58,665 nt of DNA from Bacillota bacterium (lineage in GTDB: Bacteria > Bacillota_I > Bacilli_A > RFN20 > CAG-288). The stretch spans positions 1 to 58,665 of the forward strand of contig JAEWSJ010000030.1 in the NCBI GenBank assembly GCA_023398335.1. Direction: 5' to 3'. A model generated the notes under the pieces. The model was not told the DNA's origin, ran no database searches, and saw only the letters and a program-made list of their open reading frames with translations. Made by a program: the position numbers and the translations under genes. This document shows, piece after piece, positions 1 through 8,800 of the stretch. Each line of letters starts with the position of its first letter. Within the stretch, counting starts at the first letter, position 1.

Positions 1-285
1 GACCGAATCATCTTTACCCAAATATAGTATAGATAGATTGGTTATAGTTATTTCATTATTCATTAAGTTTGAGTAATACATATAAGTATTAAAAAAAGAC
101 ATCTCTAATGAAGAAGAAGGAACTCTTCTTTCATAGATGATGTCTAAATAGTCATCATGTTTAAACTGCTCTTTATAAAAGTATCGGAATAGTTTCTCAA
201 TAAAAGAAACATTTTTTTTTTTTACATTTAATTCGCAAGAAGAAAACGAATGAACAAAATCAATATAAGAAAAGTCATTTCTCAT
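1..285 (-). CDS. Unknown protein, N-terminal part only
   Basis: An open frame of 95 codons runs from an ATG at 285 out of the left edge of the window, so the C-terminus is missing. A strong ribosome site (GGAGGG, 9 bases before the ATG) supports the start. The peptide begins MRNDFSYIDFVHSF and is rich in Tyr, Phe, Asn and Lys, with a poly-Lys run near residue 22 and no membrane segment or signal peptide. I do not recognise the family. The rest of the gene lies outside the window, so length and function cannot be judged. Confidence 0.6.
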   Translation of the reverse strand, partial: MRNDFSYIDFVHSFSSCELNVKKKNVSFIEKLFRYFYKEQFKHDDYLDIIYERRVPSSSLEMSFFNTYMYYSNLMNNEITITNLSILYLGKDDSV

Positions 286-446
286 AACTAAATCCCTCCA
301 TTAATTCCTAACTCGAGTATTGCACTTAAGCAAAATTTTGTCAAGATAATGAATAATTCTATTTAGATTAACGTGATAAATAGGTAAATTGTTTACTTCA
401 AAAGTAGCCTGACTCAAAACTTAACTTCAAAAGTAATTAAGTACAT

Positions 447-481
447 TTAAAAAACCTTTGCTAAATAAATAACAAAGGTTT
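447..481 (-). terminator. Intrinsic terminator of the glycosyltransferase gene
   Basis: A 9-bp perfect stem (AAACCTTTG / CAAAGGTTT) with an AT-rich loop is followed on the minus strand by a T run. It lies 17 bases past the stop of the glycosyltransferase gene. Confidence 0.8.
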
Positions 482-497
482 AATATGTTTAGATTTA

Positions 498-1523
498 TTA
501 ACCCCATCTCTTGGCTTTACAAACGAGTTTATAGCCAGACATAACCGCTAACTTCTTAACTGGTTTAATTAAGAAAGACGGTAAGACAAAGTATGTACGA
601 TATCTAATCTTTCGATATAATTTGCTGTTGCTCTTTTTGAAATTACTCCAATAGTCCTTATAAGCTTTTTCTTTTTCTTTATTTCCATCAGCAGTAACGA
701 AGAAAAGAGTTAAAAATTCTTTAATAACAAGATCATGAATCATGTATTTATAATGTTTCCTTGATAAGGATTTTAATTGATCTAACGTATATAAATTAGT
801 AAGAATTGATATTACCCTTAATTGTTGATCATAACGTTTAACCATATTCTTATAATTAACCGATTGATCACTACGACCGATAAAATAACGATAGAAATTA
901 AGATCTAGATAATACATTGATTTAACATACGCTAAAGGTTGATAAGTAAAGATATTATCAACGTAGAAAGTGTGTTCTGGTAAAACCATCTGTGAATCTC
1001 TAATAATCTGTGTTTTATAAGTCAAAGCATGCATCATCAAAAATTCAGCTTGATTAAATCTTTTTGCTTCTTTCCAAGTAAACAATCTATTAACTGGAAA
1101 TTTACTCTTGTATGATTGAACTGCAGAAGTGTGATCTTCAACATGTTCAAAAACAAAATTGGTAAAATATAAATCTGGTAATATTTGTTTTCCGTAGTTT
1201 TCTTTTATAGTTGTTAAGAATTTTTTATAAGCGTCTTCATCGACCCAGTCATCTGAATCAACAACTTTAAAATAAACACCAGTAGCATTTTTTAAACCGT
1301 AATTAACACCGCTACCATGTCCACCATTTTCTTTGTTAATAACTTTAACAATCGATGGGTTTTTAGCCATGTAATCTTCCGCTATTTCTTTAGTGCGGTC
1401 TTTTGATCCATCATTAACAATAATAATTTCGACATCTTCTCCACCTTTAAGCAAAGAATCTATACATTTATTTAAATAAGCTTCTGAGTTGTAACTTGGT
1501 ACAACGAACGATAAGTATTTCAT
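498..1523 (-). CDS. Family 2 glycosyltransferase
   Basis: The protein of 341 residues is a GT-A fold family 2 glycosyltransferase. It transfers a sugar from a nucleotide-sugar donor to a growing surface or secreted glycan in the cytoplasm. The N-terminal catalytic domain (about 1-220) shows the opening VVPSYNSE, the VNDGSKDRT donor-binding segment near residue 37 and the metal-binding DSDDW near residue 88. The last third is basic with no clear membrane span, so it is probably soluble or peripherally attached. An AGGAC-type ribosome site precedes the start. It appears monocistronic, with a terminator right after it. The family is wide, so donor and acceptor cannot be named; teichoic-type or capsule polymers are possible. 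Confidence 0.9.
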   Translation of the reverse strand: MKYLSFVVPSYNSEAYLNKCIDSLLKGGEDVEIIIVNDGSKDRTKEIAEDYMAKNPSIVKVINKENGGHGSGVNYGLKNATGVYFKVVDSDDWVDEDAYKKFLTTIKENYGKQILPDLYFTNFVFEHVEDHTSAVQSYKSKFPVNRLFTWKEAKRFNQAEFLMMHALTYKTQIIRDSQMVLPEHTFYVDNIFTYQPLAYVKSMYYLDLNFYRYFIGRSDQSVNYKNMVKRYDQQLRVISILTNLYTLDQLKSLSRKHYKYMIHDLVIKEFLTLFFVTADGNKEKEKAYKDYWSNFKKSNSKLYRKIRYRTYFVLPSFLIKPVKKLAVMSGYKLVCKAKRWG

Positions 1524-1578
1524 AATAAGTCCTCAAATTTATCTCTAGAAGTATTATATATCTTTTAGTTAAAAAATA

Positions 1579-1592
1579 CTAAACCGCTTACA
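1579..1592 (-). promoter_or_regulatory. Weak cre-like / LacI-type operator match upstream of the glycosyltransferase
   Basis: On the minus strand TGTAAGCGGTTTAG matches the Bacillus catabolite-response consensus at 11 of 14 positions. It lies about 60 bases upstream of the glycosyltransferase start. The left half-site TGTAAGCG is identical to the better match at 48015. It may be chance. Confidence 0.2.
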
Positions 1593-1641
1593 CAAAATGC
1601 TGCTTTTACGTCGCAAAAAACATTTTTTAGCCAGAAACAAA

Positions 1642-2280
1642 TTAAAAATTAACTTTTTCAAATCTCTTTGCGGATATTTTGTACGTTATATACATCGTAA
1701 CCGCATAAACAACTACTCCAAAAACAAACATTAAAACTTGAAATAACAAAGCAGTAGAATCATTGATAATCGATAAAAACGAGAATGAAGAAAGAACTTC
1801 AAACAAAATCAAGAACAATGAAGCCCCTACCGCTCCAAATAAGAATCCCCATAAAATGTTATTTGCTGTCTTATAGAAATACGGAATAAAAACAATATTA
1901 AATATTGCAAAAGCAATAAGACATAAACCATAGAAAGCCATTGTTGGTTCTAGACCATAGCCTTTTCCATTTTGAAATAAAACTAACAAACTTATTATTG
2001 CAAAAGGAATGGATATTATTAGACTTCCTATTTCAACTCCTCCAACTATCATGAGTCTTGCTTTAACAATATCTCTTTTAGATACCGGTAAAGTCAAAGA
2101 ATAATAAACATCTCTATTTTCTTTTCCCACAGCGAAAATAAAAATAAAAGATACTAATACATAAATTAAAAATACACAGGAAGGATAGCTTGGAATTAAA
2201 AGCATTATTCCAAACAACATAAAGATATAGACCATTGGATGAATTGACAATTTAAATTCTTTAAACAACAAGTTTTTCAT
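1642..2280 (-). CDS. ABC transporter permease (ABC-2 type)
   Basis: The 212-residue protein is almost entirely hydrophobic, with about six membrane spans (roughly 15-35, 38-52, 75-100, 115-135, 145-165, 175-202). It fits the ABC-2 type permeases that pair with YtrB/BcrA-like ATPases, although no conserved short motif proves this. Its ATG overlaps the TGA of the ATPase gene (ATGA), which implies translational coupling. Export of a peptide, lipid or drug, or an envelope-stress role, is typical of small AbrB- or GntR-controlled ABC operons; the substrate is unknown. No clear terminator follows the gene. Confidence 0.75.
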   Translation of the reverse strand: MKNLLFKEFKLSIHPMVYIFMLFGIMLLIPSYPSCVFLIYVLVSFIFIFAVGKENRDVYYSLTLPVSKRDIVKARLMIVGGVEIGSLIISIPFAIISLLVLFQNGKGYGLEPTMAFYGLCLIAFAIFNIVFIPYFYKTANNILWGFLFGAVGASLFLILFEVLSSFSFLSIINDSTALLFQVLMFVFGVVVYAVTMYITYKISAKRFEKVNF

Positions 2281-3128
2281 AATGTTTTTGTCCTTTCGCT
2301 AAATATCATAATATCTTCTAAGTTTGGCTTTTCAACTTTAACACCGGAAATTTTATTCGCAGAAGAAATCAATCCTTCAAACACCCCATCTAGATTTACT
2401 CTAAATGAAATGCATTTCTCTCTTATTGAATCTGAAACATTTTCATCATTATCTTTAATAAGTAAATATTCATCCAAGAGCTCTTTTCTAGTGCCGGTAA
2501 AAATAATTTTTCCTTGTTTAATATAAGTTATATCGTCCGCACACTTCTCAAGATCTGAGGTAATGTGGGTTGAAAATAAAATTGTAATGTTCTCTTTTTT
2601 TACTAAAGAAATAAATATTTCAAGTAATTCATCACGTGAAATTGGATCAAGACCAGAAGTCGGTTCATCAAGAATTAACAATTTAGCTTTATGAGATAAC
2701 GCTAAAGTTAACGAATACTTTACTTTCATACCCGCGGATAATTCTTTGATTCGTTTATTTTCATCTAAATTAAACGCTTTTAAATATTCATGATATATCG
2801 AATCTTCCCATAATGGATAAAATCTTTTAGTTACATTAGTAATATCTTTAAGTTTTTTATTAATGTAAAAATCTATTCCACCAAGAACAAAACCAATTTG
2901 TCCCTTAATCTCTGTTTCGTTATCTCTCATATCAAGATCAAGAATCTTTACTGATCCGTTATCAGCATGAACTAAATTCAGCATCGATTTTAAGGTTGTA
3001 GATTTTCCCGCTCCATTACGACCGATAAATCCCATTATTCTTCCTTCTTGTTCTTTAAAAGATACATTATCTAATAAAAAAGAAGGATATTGTTTACTTA
3101 AATTTTCTATTTCAAATATATTTTTCAT
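2277..3128 (-). CDS. ABC transporter ATP-binding protein (YtrB/BcrA-like)
   Basis: This 283-residue ATPase energises the neighbouring permease. Visible motifs are Walker A GRNGAGKST (about 36-44), the signature LSAGM (about 130-134), Walker B LLILDEPTSGLD (about 150-161) and the switch His in FSTHITSD (about 185). The C-terminal 80 residues form the extra domain usual in BcrA/YtrB-like ATPases. It lies 5 bases after the AbrB-type regulator gene and overlaps the permease by 4 bases, so the three genes form one operon. The stop is TGA, which helps show that UGA is not recoded in this genome. Confidence 0.9.
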   Translation of the reverse strand: MKNIFEIENLSKQYPSFLLDNVSFKEQEGRIMGFIGRNGAGKSTTLKSMLNLVHADNGSVKILDLDMRDNETEIKGQIGFVLGGIDFYINKKLKDITNVTKRFYPLWEDSIYHEYLKAFNLDENKRIKELSAGMKVKYSLTLALSHKAKLLILDEPTSGLDPISRDELLEIFISLVKKENITILFSTHITSDLEKCADDITYIKQGKIIFTGTRKELLDEYLLIKDNDENVSDSIREKCISFRVNLDGVFEGLISSANKISGVKVEKPNLEDIMIFSERTKTL

Positions 3129-3133
3129 TCTCT

Positions 3134-3358
3134 TTATTCCTCATCATACTCCATGAATACCTTACTCATCTTATCCATGACCTTTTTGTCCGAAGTAATT
3201 ACTATCCCACGTTTTGAATCCGCAAGAATAATCACTCTAGAACCAGAAGTAATATTAAACATCTTACGAACTTCATTTGGAATAACTATTTGCCCTTTGG
3301 TTCCAACAGTGACAAACGCAGCAAACCTATCGCGTGGATGATCTTTAGATTTAAGCAT
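3134..3358 (-). CDS. AbrB/SpoVT-family transcriptional regulator
   Basis: The protein is 74 residues long when started at the ATG at 3358, which has an AGGTAGGA ribosome site 5 bases upstream. A longer in-frame reading from 3394 would start inside the promoter and is unlikely. Residues 15-50 carry the swapped-hairpin DNA-binding signature (VTVGTKGQIVIPNEVRKMF, then a G-S-R-V-I-I-L strand), so it probably binds DNA as a dimer or tetramer. As the first gene of the ABC operon it is most likely its regulator, and three half-sites overlap its own promoter. In comparable Bacilli operons a GntR-type protein often fills this place. Confidence 0.9.
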   Translation of the reverse strand: MLKSKDHPRDRFAAFVTVGTKGQIVIPNEVRKMFNITSGSRVIILADSKRGIVITSDKKVMDKMSKVFMEYDEE

Positions 3359-3371
3359 ATAATTCCTACCT

Positions 3372-3411
3372 TTCATACTTGTATGATATTTCATACCAAA
3401 AAATTTGTAAA
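3372..3411 (-). promoter_or_regulatory. Promoter with overlapping operator-like inverted repeats for the AbrB-ABC operon
   Basis: On the minus strand a -35 box TTTACA (3406-3411) and a -10 box TATCAT (3383-3388) are 17 bases apart, each matching the consensus at 5 of 6 positions. Three GTATGA/TCATAC half-sites cover the -10 and start region: TCATAC-TT-GTATGA at 3373-3386 and GTATGA-TATT-TCATAC at 3381-3396, sharing the middle half-site. Expected transcripts would have a leader of about 18 bases that just contains the ribosome site. Autoregulation by the AbrB-type product is inferred. Confidence 0.65.
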
Positions 3412-3448
3412 ATAAAAGTATTACTTTTTATATAGCTTTATTAATGTA

Positions 3449-3482
3449 AAATAAAAAAGCTGCAAGTAATTAAACCTGCAGC
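3449..3482 (-). terminator. Intrinsic terminator after pepF
   Basis: The stem GCTGCAGG / CTTGCAGC (8 pairs with one G-T) is followed on the minus strand by TTTTTTATTTT. It closes the long pyrH-to-pepF operon 15 bases beyond the pepF stop. Confidence 0.85.
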
Positions 3483-3497
3483 CATTATCTAAACTAA

Positions 3498-5264
3498 TTA
3501 TTCTTTAATAACTTCTTCTAATTCATCAACTAAAGTTGTAAGACGATCAGTTACTGCTAAGAATGTACTTGGATCAGCAAAATCAACACCAGCCTTCTTA
3601 ACTTCTTCGGTTGGATAATCACTTCCACCCATCTTTAATAAACCAACGTATCTTTCAAACGCTTCTTTACCGCCCTTTTTGACATTGTCATATAGTTTTA
3701 AAGAAGCAGCAAAAGATGTAGCATATTGATAAACATAGAATGGTGTATAGAATAAGTGAGGGATATAAGCCCAAACAAATTCTTTAACTCTTTCTTCAGT
3801 TATATCAATTCCATAATATTCTTTATAAAGTTTAATCATCACATCAGAACACACTTGATAATTGATCGGTTCTTGTCTTTCAGCAACACGAGATAATTCT
3901 AATTCATATTGAGCAAACAAAGTTTGACGGTAGAAGGTAGAGATAATTTCATCAATTGCTTTTTGAAGAAGAAGAATTTTTTCTTCCTTACTTGCTTTAC
4001 CTGATTCAATAAAGTAATCAAGTAAATTATGTTCGTTAAATGTAGACGCAATTTCCGCAACAAAGATCGTATAATCTTGAAGCATTGTCTTTTGATTTTC
4101 AATTGAATACAAGGTATGAATTGAGTGACCAGATTCATGAGCTAATGTAAAGACAGAATCAAGGGATTTATCAAAGTTCAAAAGAATAAATGGGTGAATA
4201 TCAGTTCCACCGTTGGAATATGCACCACTTCTCTTACCTGGTTGTTCATATACATCGACATAACCTTCTTTTAAGACTTCTCTAGCTTTATCTTGGAAAT
4301 CTTGTGGGAATTTTTCAAGCGATTTAAAGAATAAATCCTTAGCTTCATCATAAGAATATTCACGAGTCGAAGAAGACATTTGTAAGAATCTATCATAAGA
4401 ACGATGCTTATCTAATTTGAAGTATTTTCTTCTTAATTCATAATACTTCTTTAATGGAGCGGTATTTTCAGAAGTGACCTTAACTAAAGTTTCATAAACT
4501 TGAGTTGGAATATTGTTTCCATATAAATGCGATTCGAGAATTGATTTATAATTTCTTGCTTTAGTCTCAGCTAATTCAGCTTGAACTGTAGTGTTATATA
4601 TTTCACCAAAAACATTCTTATGAGAATCATAATATGAGAAAATAGCTTCAAAAATATTTTTTCTATCTTCAGCAGAAGGAGCTTTTTCAATCTCGCTTCT
4701 CCAGTTTCCTTGAGTAACGGTAAGTTCTTTTCCATTTGATAATGTAATTGTCTTTGGAGTAAGATCTCCTACCGCTAACATTGAATATAACTCCCCACCC
4801 TCAGAAGTAAGTGGAGCAAAACACGAAAGAAGTTTTTCAGATTTTCCATCTAAAACATGTTCGCTTGAGCGGAATAATTTTTCAATTCCAAATTTAAATT
4901 CATCTAATTCAGGATGATGAATGAAGAAATCTTCAAAGTACTTCTTACCAATTTGAAGAACTTCTGGTGATTCCCAAGATAAAGAGGAGGATAATTCGTT
5001 TCCGATAAGTTGACATCTGACACAATCCGAATTATTCTTAACATCTTTCTTATTTAAATCAGATCTCATTGAAGCATAAATATAAGCTTTAGTAAAATCT
5101 GACAAAACTTTCTTTTGTAAGGTTAAATACTTAGCGTATTCATTCTCATCGTTTAATTTTCCTTGATAACTAGCAAGAACAGCAATGCTATCTTTTGTTT
5201 GTTTAAGAGTGCTTTCAAACTCCTCTTCTGTTCTAAAAAGAATACTTAAATCCCATTTATTCAT
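3498..5264 (-). CDS. pepF: Oligoendopeptidase F (M3 family)
   Basis: The protein of 588 residues is the usual size for PepF, a cytosolic zinc metallopeptidase that cuts oligopeptides. The zinc-binding HExxH is present as AHESGHSIH around residue 380, followed about 25 residues later by the third-ligand region with FNEHNLLDYF. The N-terminal part is the helical prolyl-oligopeptidase-like PepF domain. It has an AAAGGAG ribosome site. It is the last gene of the housekeeping operon. A TATAAT box at 5290-5295 in the 47-base gap to the LemA-like gene may give it extra transcription. It probably serves peptide nutrition or turnover of signal peptides, which fits rseP in the same operon. Confidence 0.95.
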   Translation of the reverse strand: MNKWDLSILFRTEEEFESTLKQTKDSIAVLASYQGKLNDENEYAKYLTLQKKVLSDFTKAYIYASMRSDLNKKDVKNNSDCVRCQLIGNELSSSLSWESPEVLQIGKKYFEDFFIHHPELDEFKFGIEKLFRSSEHVLDGKSEKLLSCFAPLTSEGGELYSMLAVGDLTPKTITLSNGKELTVTQGNWRSEIEKAPSAEDRKNIFEAIFSYYDSHKNVFGEIYNTTVQAELAETKARNYKSILESHLYGNNIPTQVYETLVKVTSENTAPLKKYYELRRKYFKLDKHRSYDRFLQMSSSTREYSYDEAKDLFFKSLEKFPQDFQDKAREVLKEGYVDVYEQPGKRSGAYSNGGTDIHPFILLNFDKSLDSVFTLAHESGHSIHTLYSIENQKTMLQDYTIFVAEIASTFNEHNLLDYFIESGKASKEEKILLLQKAIDEIISTFYRQTLFAQYELELSRVAERQEPINYQVCSDVMIKLYKEYYGIDITEERVKEFVWAYIPHLFYTPFYVYQYATSFAASLKLYDNVKKGGKEAFERYVGLLKMGGSDYPTEEVKKAGVDFADPSTFLAVTDRLTTLVDELEEVIKE

Positions 5265-5311
5265 ATAATTTCTCCTTTGTAATTACTATATTATACTATA
5301 TACTTCTAAAA

Positions 5312-5881
5312 TTAATATTTAAAGTTATCCACTCTCAAATCTAGCGTTGTATTTCCTTGAGAATAATCCTTTAAGACAAAATTATCCACTTCCATAAAAT
5401 TAAACATATGGGCCATCAAGATATTAATTGGTAGATTTCTAAACTTTCGATATATATCAACATTGTAGTTGTAGAATGGTATGGAAAACTTAGCGTTTCT
5501 AAACGCCTCTTTAATAAATTTAACCGTATCATTTTCACTGTTTTTTTCGGATATATTATTAAACTCATTTAGATATGCCACTATTAATGACACAAAATCG
5601 TCCGTGCCAATTTTGTCTAAATCCATCTTTTTATAACTCTTATACACAAAAGTAAAATTTTCTTTTTCTTCTTGAGTCATCGTTACATTTTGAATTAGCG
5701 ACGGAATTAAGTTCAAAGTTTTAACATATCCTTTTCTTAATTCATTCCACGATGAATCGACCTTGTTTTTCCGCGTTACTAATCCTTTGTAAACATTTCC
5801 TAAAAGGTAATAAAGCAAAGCGATTAAACACAAGACACTTAGTGGAATAAGGACAACAATTAATATTTGTTCAACAGTCAT
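5312..5881 (-). CDS. LemA-family membrane protein
   Basis: The protein has 189 residues with one N-terminal membrane span (about 6-28). It is followed by the LemA pattern: a helix reading TRKNKVDSSWNELRKG, then LNLIPSLIQNV at about 57-67, matching the family's conserved R..D LIPNLV core in looser form. A C-terminal YNYNVDIYRKFRNLPINILM segment matches the family's YN..V..YN..R..P...L end. LemA proteins have an outside N-terminus and a helical cytoplasmic domain of unknown function. The gene follows polC after 16 bases with a GGAGGA ribosome site. It is more divergent than typical LemA proteins. Confidence 0.75.
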   Translation of the reverse strand: MTVEQILIVVLIPLSVLCLIALLYYLLGNVYKGLVTRKNKVDSSWNELRKGYVKTLNLIPSLIQNVTMTQEEKENFTFVYKSYKKMDLDKIGTDDFVSLIVAYLNEFNNISEKNSENDTVKFIKEAFRNAKFSIPFYNYNVDIYRKFRNLPINILMAHMFNFMEVDNFVLKDYSQGNTTLDLRVDNFKY

Positions 5882-5897
5882 ATAATTTATCCTCCTT

Positions 5898-8800
5898 TTA
5901 GAATAAAGTCATCTGATCTGATGGTGGTAAATCACCTAAAGCACCTAATTCTTTTAATTCAGTTGCTCTTTGAAGGGACAATCTTGTTCTCTCTACCAAA
6001 TCTTCTATTGATGAGAATTTACGAATATTACGAGCTTCAACGATAGATTCAGCAACGGATTCTCCTAAACCTGAAATGGTTGTAAATGGAGGAATGATTG
6101 CGTTATTCTCATAGTCAATTTTAAATTTTACTGAATCTGATTTATCTATTGATATATTATCAAATTTAATTCCACGATCATACATTTCAAGAACCATATT
6201 CAAAACTAGCATTAAATCTTGTTCTGTTGCAGATAATTTCTTTCGTGTTGCTTCAACCTGATCATTGAATTCTTTGATTTTATTAATAATAGCAAAACGA
6301 CCTTTGCACATTACTTTTATATCAAACTGATCCGCTCGACATGTAAAATATGTCGCGTAGAATGCTAAAGGACGATGTACTTTAAACCAACCCACTCTAA
6401 CACCCATCATACAATAGGCGACCGCGTGACCTCTTGGGAATAAGTATTGAATCTTACAACAAGAATCAATGTAATATTCTGGAACCTTATGCTCACGCAT
6501 AAGTTTTTCGTATTTTTCTCTCTTTTCAGCGTTCTTTGGTTTGGTAAAATTGTTCTTTCTAACAAGTTCCATAATTTGGAATGAATCAGAATAATCAATA
6601 CCATAGTTATCATGAAGGCCAGTCATAATATCATCACGACATCCGATACATCCACGAAGATCTGTTACATTATTTTTAATTAAAGCGTCTTGGTTTCCAG
6701 CATAAACGTTTGTACCATGAGACAAACCAGAAATAATAAGTAAGTCACCGAAGGTATGTGGTTTTGTTTCTGAAAGCAAATTCATAACAAAGTTAGTACC
6801 GAATTCCGGCATACCTAAAGTACCTAATTTAAGATTTAAGTCATTATATTTTAATTTAAGAGCATCCGGTGAAGTAAATAATGACATTACATCTTTATCA
6901 TTAAGTGGAATTTTATCAATTGGCATGTCCGCAAACTGTGACATCATACGTAACGCCATTGGATCAACGTGACCAAGTAAATCTAGTTTTAATACATTAT
7001 CGTGAATAGAGTGGAAGTCAAAATGAGTTGTCTTCCATGATGAATCTGGTTTGTCGGCTGGATATTGAATAGGGGTAAAATCATAAACTGACATTCCCTC
7101 TGGAATAACAATAATACCACCCGGGTGTTGACCTGTAGTTCTTTTTACACCTTGACAACCAATGGCAATTCTTTCAAGTTCCGCTTGCGAAATATCTTGC
7201 GCATGGACGTTAAGTTCCGGATGCATTTCTAAAGACTCGAAATAACCTTTGGCATAACCAATAGCATTTTTCTCCGCAACCGATTCAATAGTTCCAGCTT
7301 TATAAACATTTCCCTTACCGAGCAATACTTTAGTTAAATCGTGAGCATGAGCTTGATAATCTGGTGGAAAATTTAAGTCAATATCAGGAACCTTTTCCGC
7401 GTGGAACCCTAAGAAAGTTGCAAAAGGAATATTTTGACCATCATGAATAAGTGGTGTCCCACAAACTGGACATACCTTATCTTCAAGATCAAAACCAGAT
7501 GCATACTTTACTGGATCCGCCCATTCGAGGTGCTTACAATGTGGACATCTATAATGCGGTGGAAGTGGATTAACTTCTGTAATTGAGGCCATCGTCGCCA
7601 CTAAAGAAGAACCAACACTACCTCTTGAGCCAACAATATATCCATCTTTATTAGCCTGACCAACAAGTTCGGAAGCAATATAATAAATAACGTAATAATT
7701 ATTAGCACCAATACCAGCAAGCTCAGCTTTTAGACGCTCATCTATTTCTTTAGGTAATGGATCTCCATACCATTCATGAGCCTTTTTATATACTCTTTCA
7801 ACAAGTTTTTTATCACAATCTTGAATTGTCGGGGTGTATAGTTTATCTTTTATCGGATTAATTACCTCCGTCATAGCGACAACACGATGTGGATTTGTAA
7901 TTACAATTTCTTTGATTTCGTCTTCATTTCCTAAAAACTCGAATTCCTTGACCATCTCATCCGTAGTTCTTAAATGTTGATCCGGATTCTCGTAATATTT
8001 CATCTTGTCTCTTCTAAATGGATTGAGCGGATGACGAACACCTTTTAAGCCTTTAGCAAAAACATAGACATCTCGATAAATCTTATCTGATTCTTCAAGA
8101 TAGTGGCAATCGGAAGTAGCGCAAACCAACTTACCTGCTTTCTTAGCAGCGTCGATCATATCCACGATAATGTGCTTCACCATATTCATGTTGCTAACTT
8201 GTCCATCATTAACTAAATAAGAATAATTAGCCGGTGGTTGAACTTCGATAAAATCGTAGAATTTCATTTTATCGATAGTTTGCTTCTCGGATTTAGTCAT
8301 ACATGTATCAAACACTTCGGAATTTCCACAGGCACTACCTAAGATTAAATTTGCTCGATACGATTCTAAAACAGCACGTGGAACACGTGGAACATCTTTA
8401 AATGTATCGATATTAGAAGTCGAAATAATCTTAAATAAATCTTTAAGACCATCTTGGTTTTTTGCGTAACAAGTCACGTGGAAAGGACGCGCATTCATTA
8501 AAACTTCCGGAGAAGATAATGAATCTAAGTCTCTATGCTTAAAATTAATATCCATGTTTAAAAGCTTTGTTTCCATCGCTTCCCACACTCCAAGAAGAAC
8601 TTGAGCATCATAAACCGCACGGTGCGCTGATGTTTCATCATAAGTAACACCTAAAACACGACAGATCGCACCTAAAGTATGAGATCTATTATCCGGAAAG
8701 AAGTAACGCGACAATGGTAAAGTATCAACAACCGGATTTGCTAATTCAGGCATATTGTTGTTTCTTAAAGCTTCATTTAAAAAGCCAAAATCGAAAATAG

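Noticed and set aside
3153..3341. Plus-strand frame over the AbrB-type gene
   Set aside because: It is the antisense of the AbrB domain with no ribosome site or independent evidence.
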